DNA of 6,481 bases from Gemmatimonadota bacterium (GTDB taxonomy: Bacteria; ARS69): assembly GCA_021604925.1 (NCBI GenBank), contig BQJX01000169.1:1-6481 (forward strand), written 5' to 3'. Below, piece by piece: positions 6,319-6,481 of this stretch. Made by a program: the position numbers and the translations under genes. The notes under the pieces were generated by a model that worked only from the letters and a program-made list of their open reading frames with translations, had not been told where the DNA came from and searched no databases. Position 1 is the first letter of the stretch. Each line of letters begins with the position of its first letter.

Positions 6319-6481
6319 CTAGAGGATGAAGGCCAGCGGAATCAGGACGCAGTAGCCACCCACGAGAAGCAGCGGGGCGGCGGTCACATCTCCCTGGGAG
6401 AGCAGCACGTAGCCCAGCGCCACCGCCGCCAAACCGGCGCCCAACAGCGACACGTTGCGACGTTCCCAGCGGACCCGCGTG
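6319..6481 (-). CDS. Small hydrophobic membrane protein, C-terminal part (5' end outside window)
   Basis: An open minus-strand frame enters from the window edge and ends at TAG (6321-6319), giving 53 residues. After a charged stretch 'RVRWERRN' come two hydrophobic segments, 'VSLLGAGLAAVALGYVLL' and 'APLLLVGGYCVLIPLAFIL', split by the short polar turn SQGDVTA. This predicts two membrane helices with a cytoplasmic basic N-terminal side. The layout (basic N-terminus, helix, short turn, 'APLLLVxGYCVLIP' helix, immediate stop) resembles small unknown membrane proteins of the DUF3098 kind as I remember them; this is a weak match and no function is known. Codon use is GC-rich at third positions like the neighbours, supporting a real gene. 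The tRNA follows 21 bases downstream. Confidence 0.65.
   Translation of the reverse strand, partial: TRVRWERRNVSLLGAGLAAVALGYVLLSQGDVTAAPLLLVGGYCVLIPLAFIL

Noticed and set aside
1..6481. Search for CRISPR arrays, insertion sequences, tRNA-associated integration sites or phage genes
   Set aside because: No regularly spaced direct repeats, transposase or integrase motifs, or duplicated tRNA 3' end were seen; composition is even across the window.

Overview
This is a GC-rich bacterial chromosomal window. It holds the end of a three-gene heavy-metal efflux operon on the plus strand, converging on a minus-strand group made of an HDOD-domain gene, a tRNA-Val gene and the end of a small membrane-protein gene. 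The efflux system has an outer-membrane channel, a lipoprotein-type periplasmic adaptor and an inner-membrane pump, so the host is Gram-negative (diderm). Every gene has high GC at third codon positions. The phylum cannot be fixed from sequence alone. The adaptor and the small membrane protein remind me of delta-proteobacterial, Gemmatimonadota or Eisenbacteria-like genomes, but that is only an impression.

Bases 1-5033 (plus strand): the C-terminal part of a TolC/CzcC-type outer-membrane channel (its start lies outside the window), a 512-residue CusB/CzcB-type adaptor, and a complete 1020-residue CusA/CzcA-type pump. Both gaps between them are 9 bases long and each carries a Shine-Dalgarno sequence, so the genes are almost certainly co-transcribed and translationally linked. 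Their products should form one tripartite complex that moves metal ions from the periplasm or inner membrane to the outside. The operon promoter and any metal-sensing regulator lie upstream of the window.

The most unusual part is the adaptor. Before its normal hairpin/lipoyl/barrel core it carries three tandem Cys-x2-His-x6-Cys-x2-Cys modules, and it has two Cys-Cys pairs near its C-terminus. The pump has the heavy-metal-class proton-relay motif but lacks the three methionines that bind Cu/Ag in E. coli CusA. Together these suggest a thiol-rich metal-capturing adaptor feeding a pump that is not a canonical Cu(I)/Ag(I) pump.

Bases 5034-5077 are a short convergent junction with an inverted repeat that contains both stop codons. 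Bases 5078-5935 (minus) encode an HDOD-domain signalling protein. Bases 5936-6220 are non-coding: a G-rich leader with a small hairpin, an AT-richer stretch, and a region that would be strongly C-rich in RNA just downstream of the tRNA. Bases 6221-6297 (minus) are tRNA-Val(UAC) with an encoded CCA end, and 6319-6481 (minus) is the end of a small hydrophobic protein gene. I see no mobile element, CRISPR array or clear sign of horizontal transfer.
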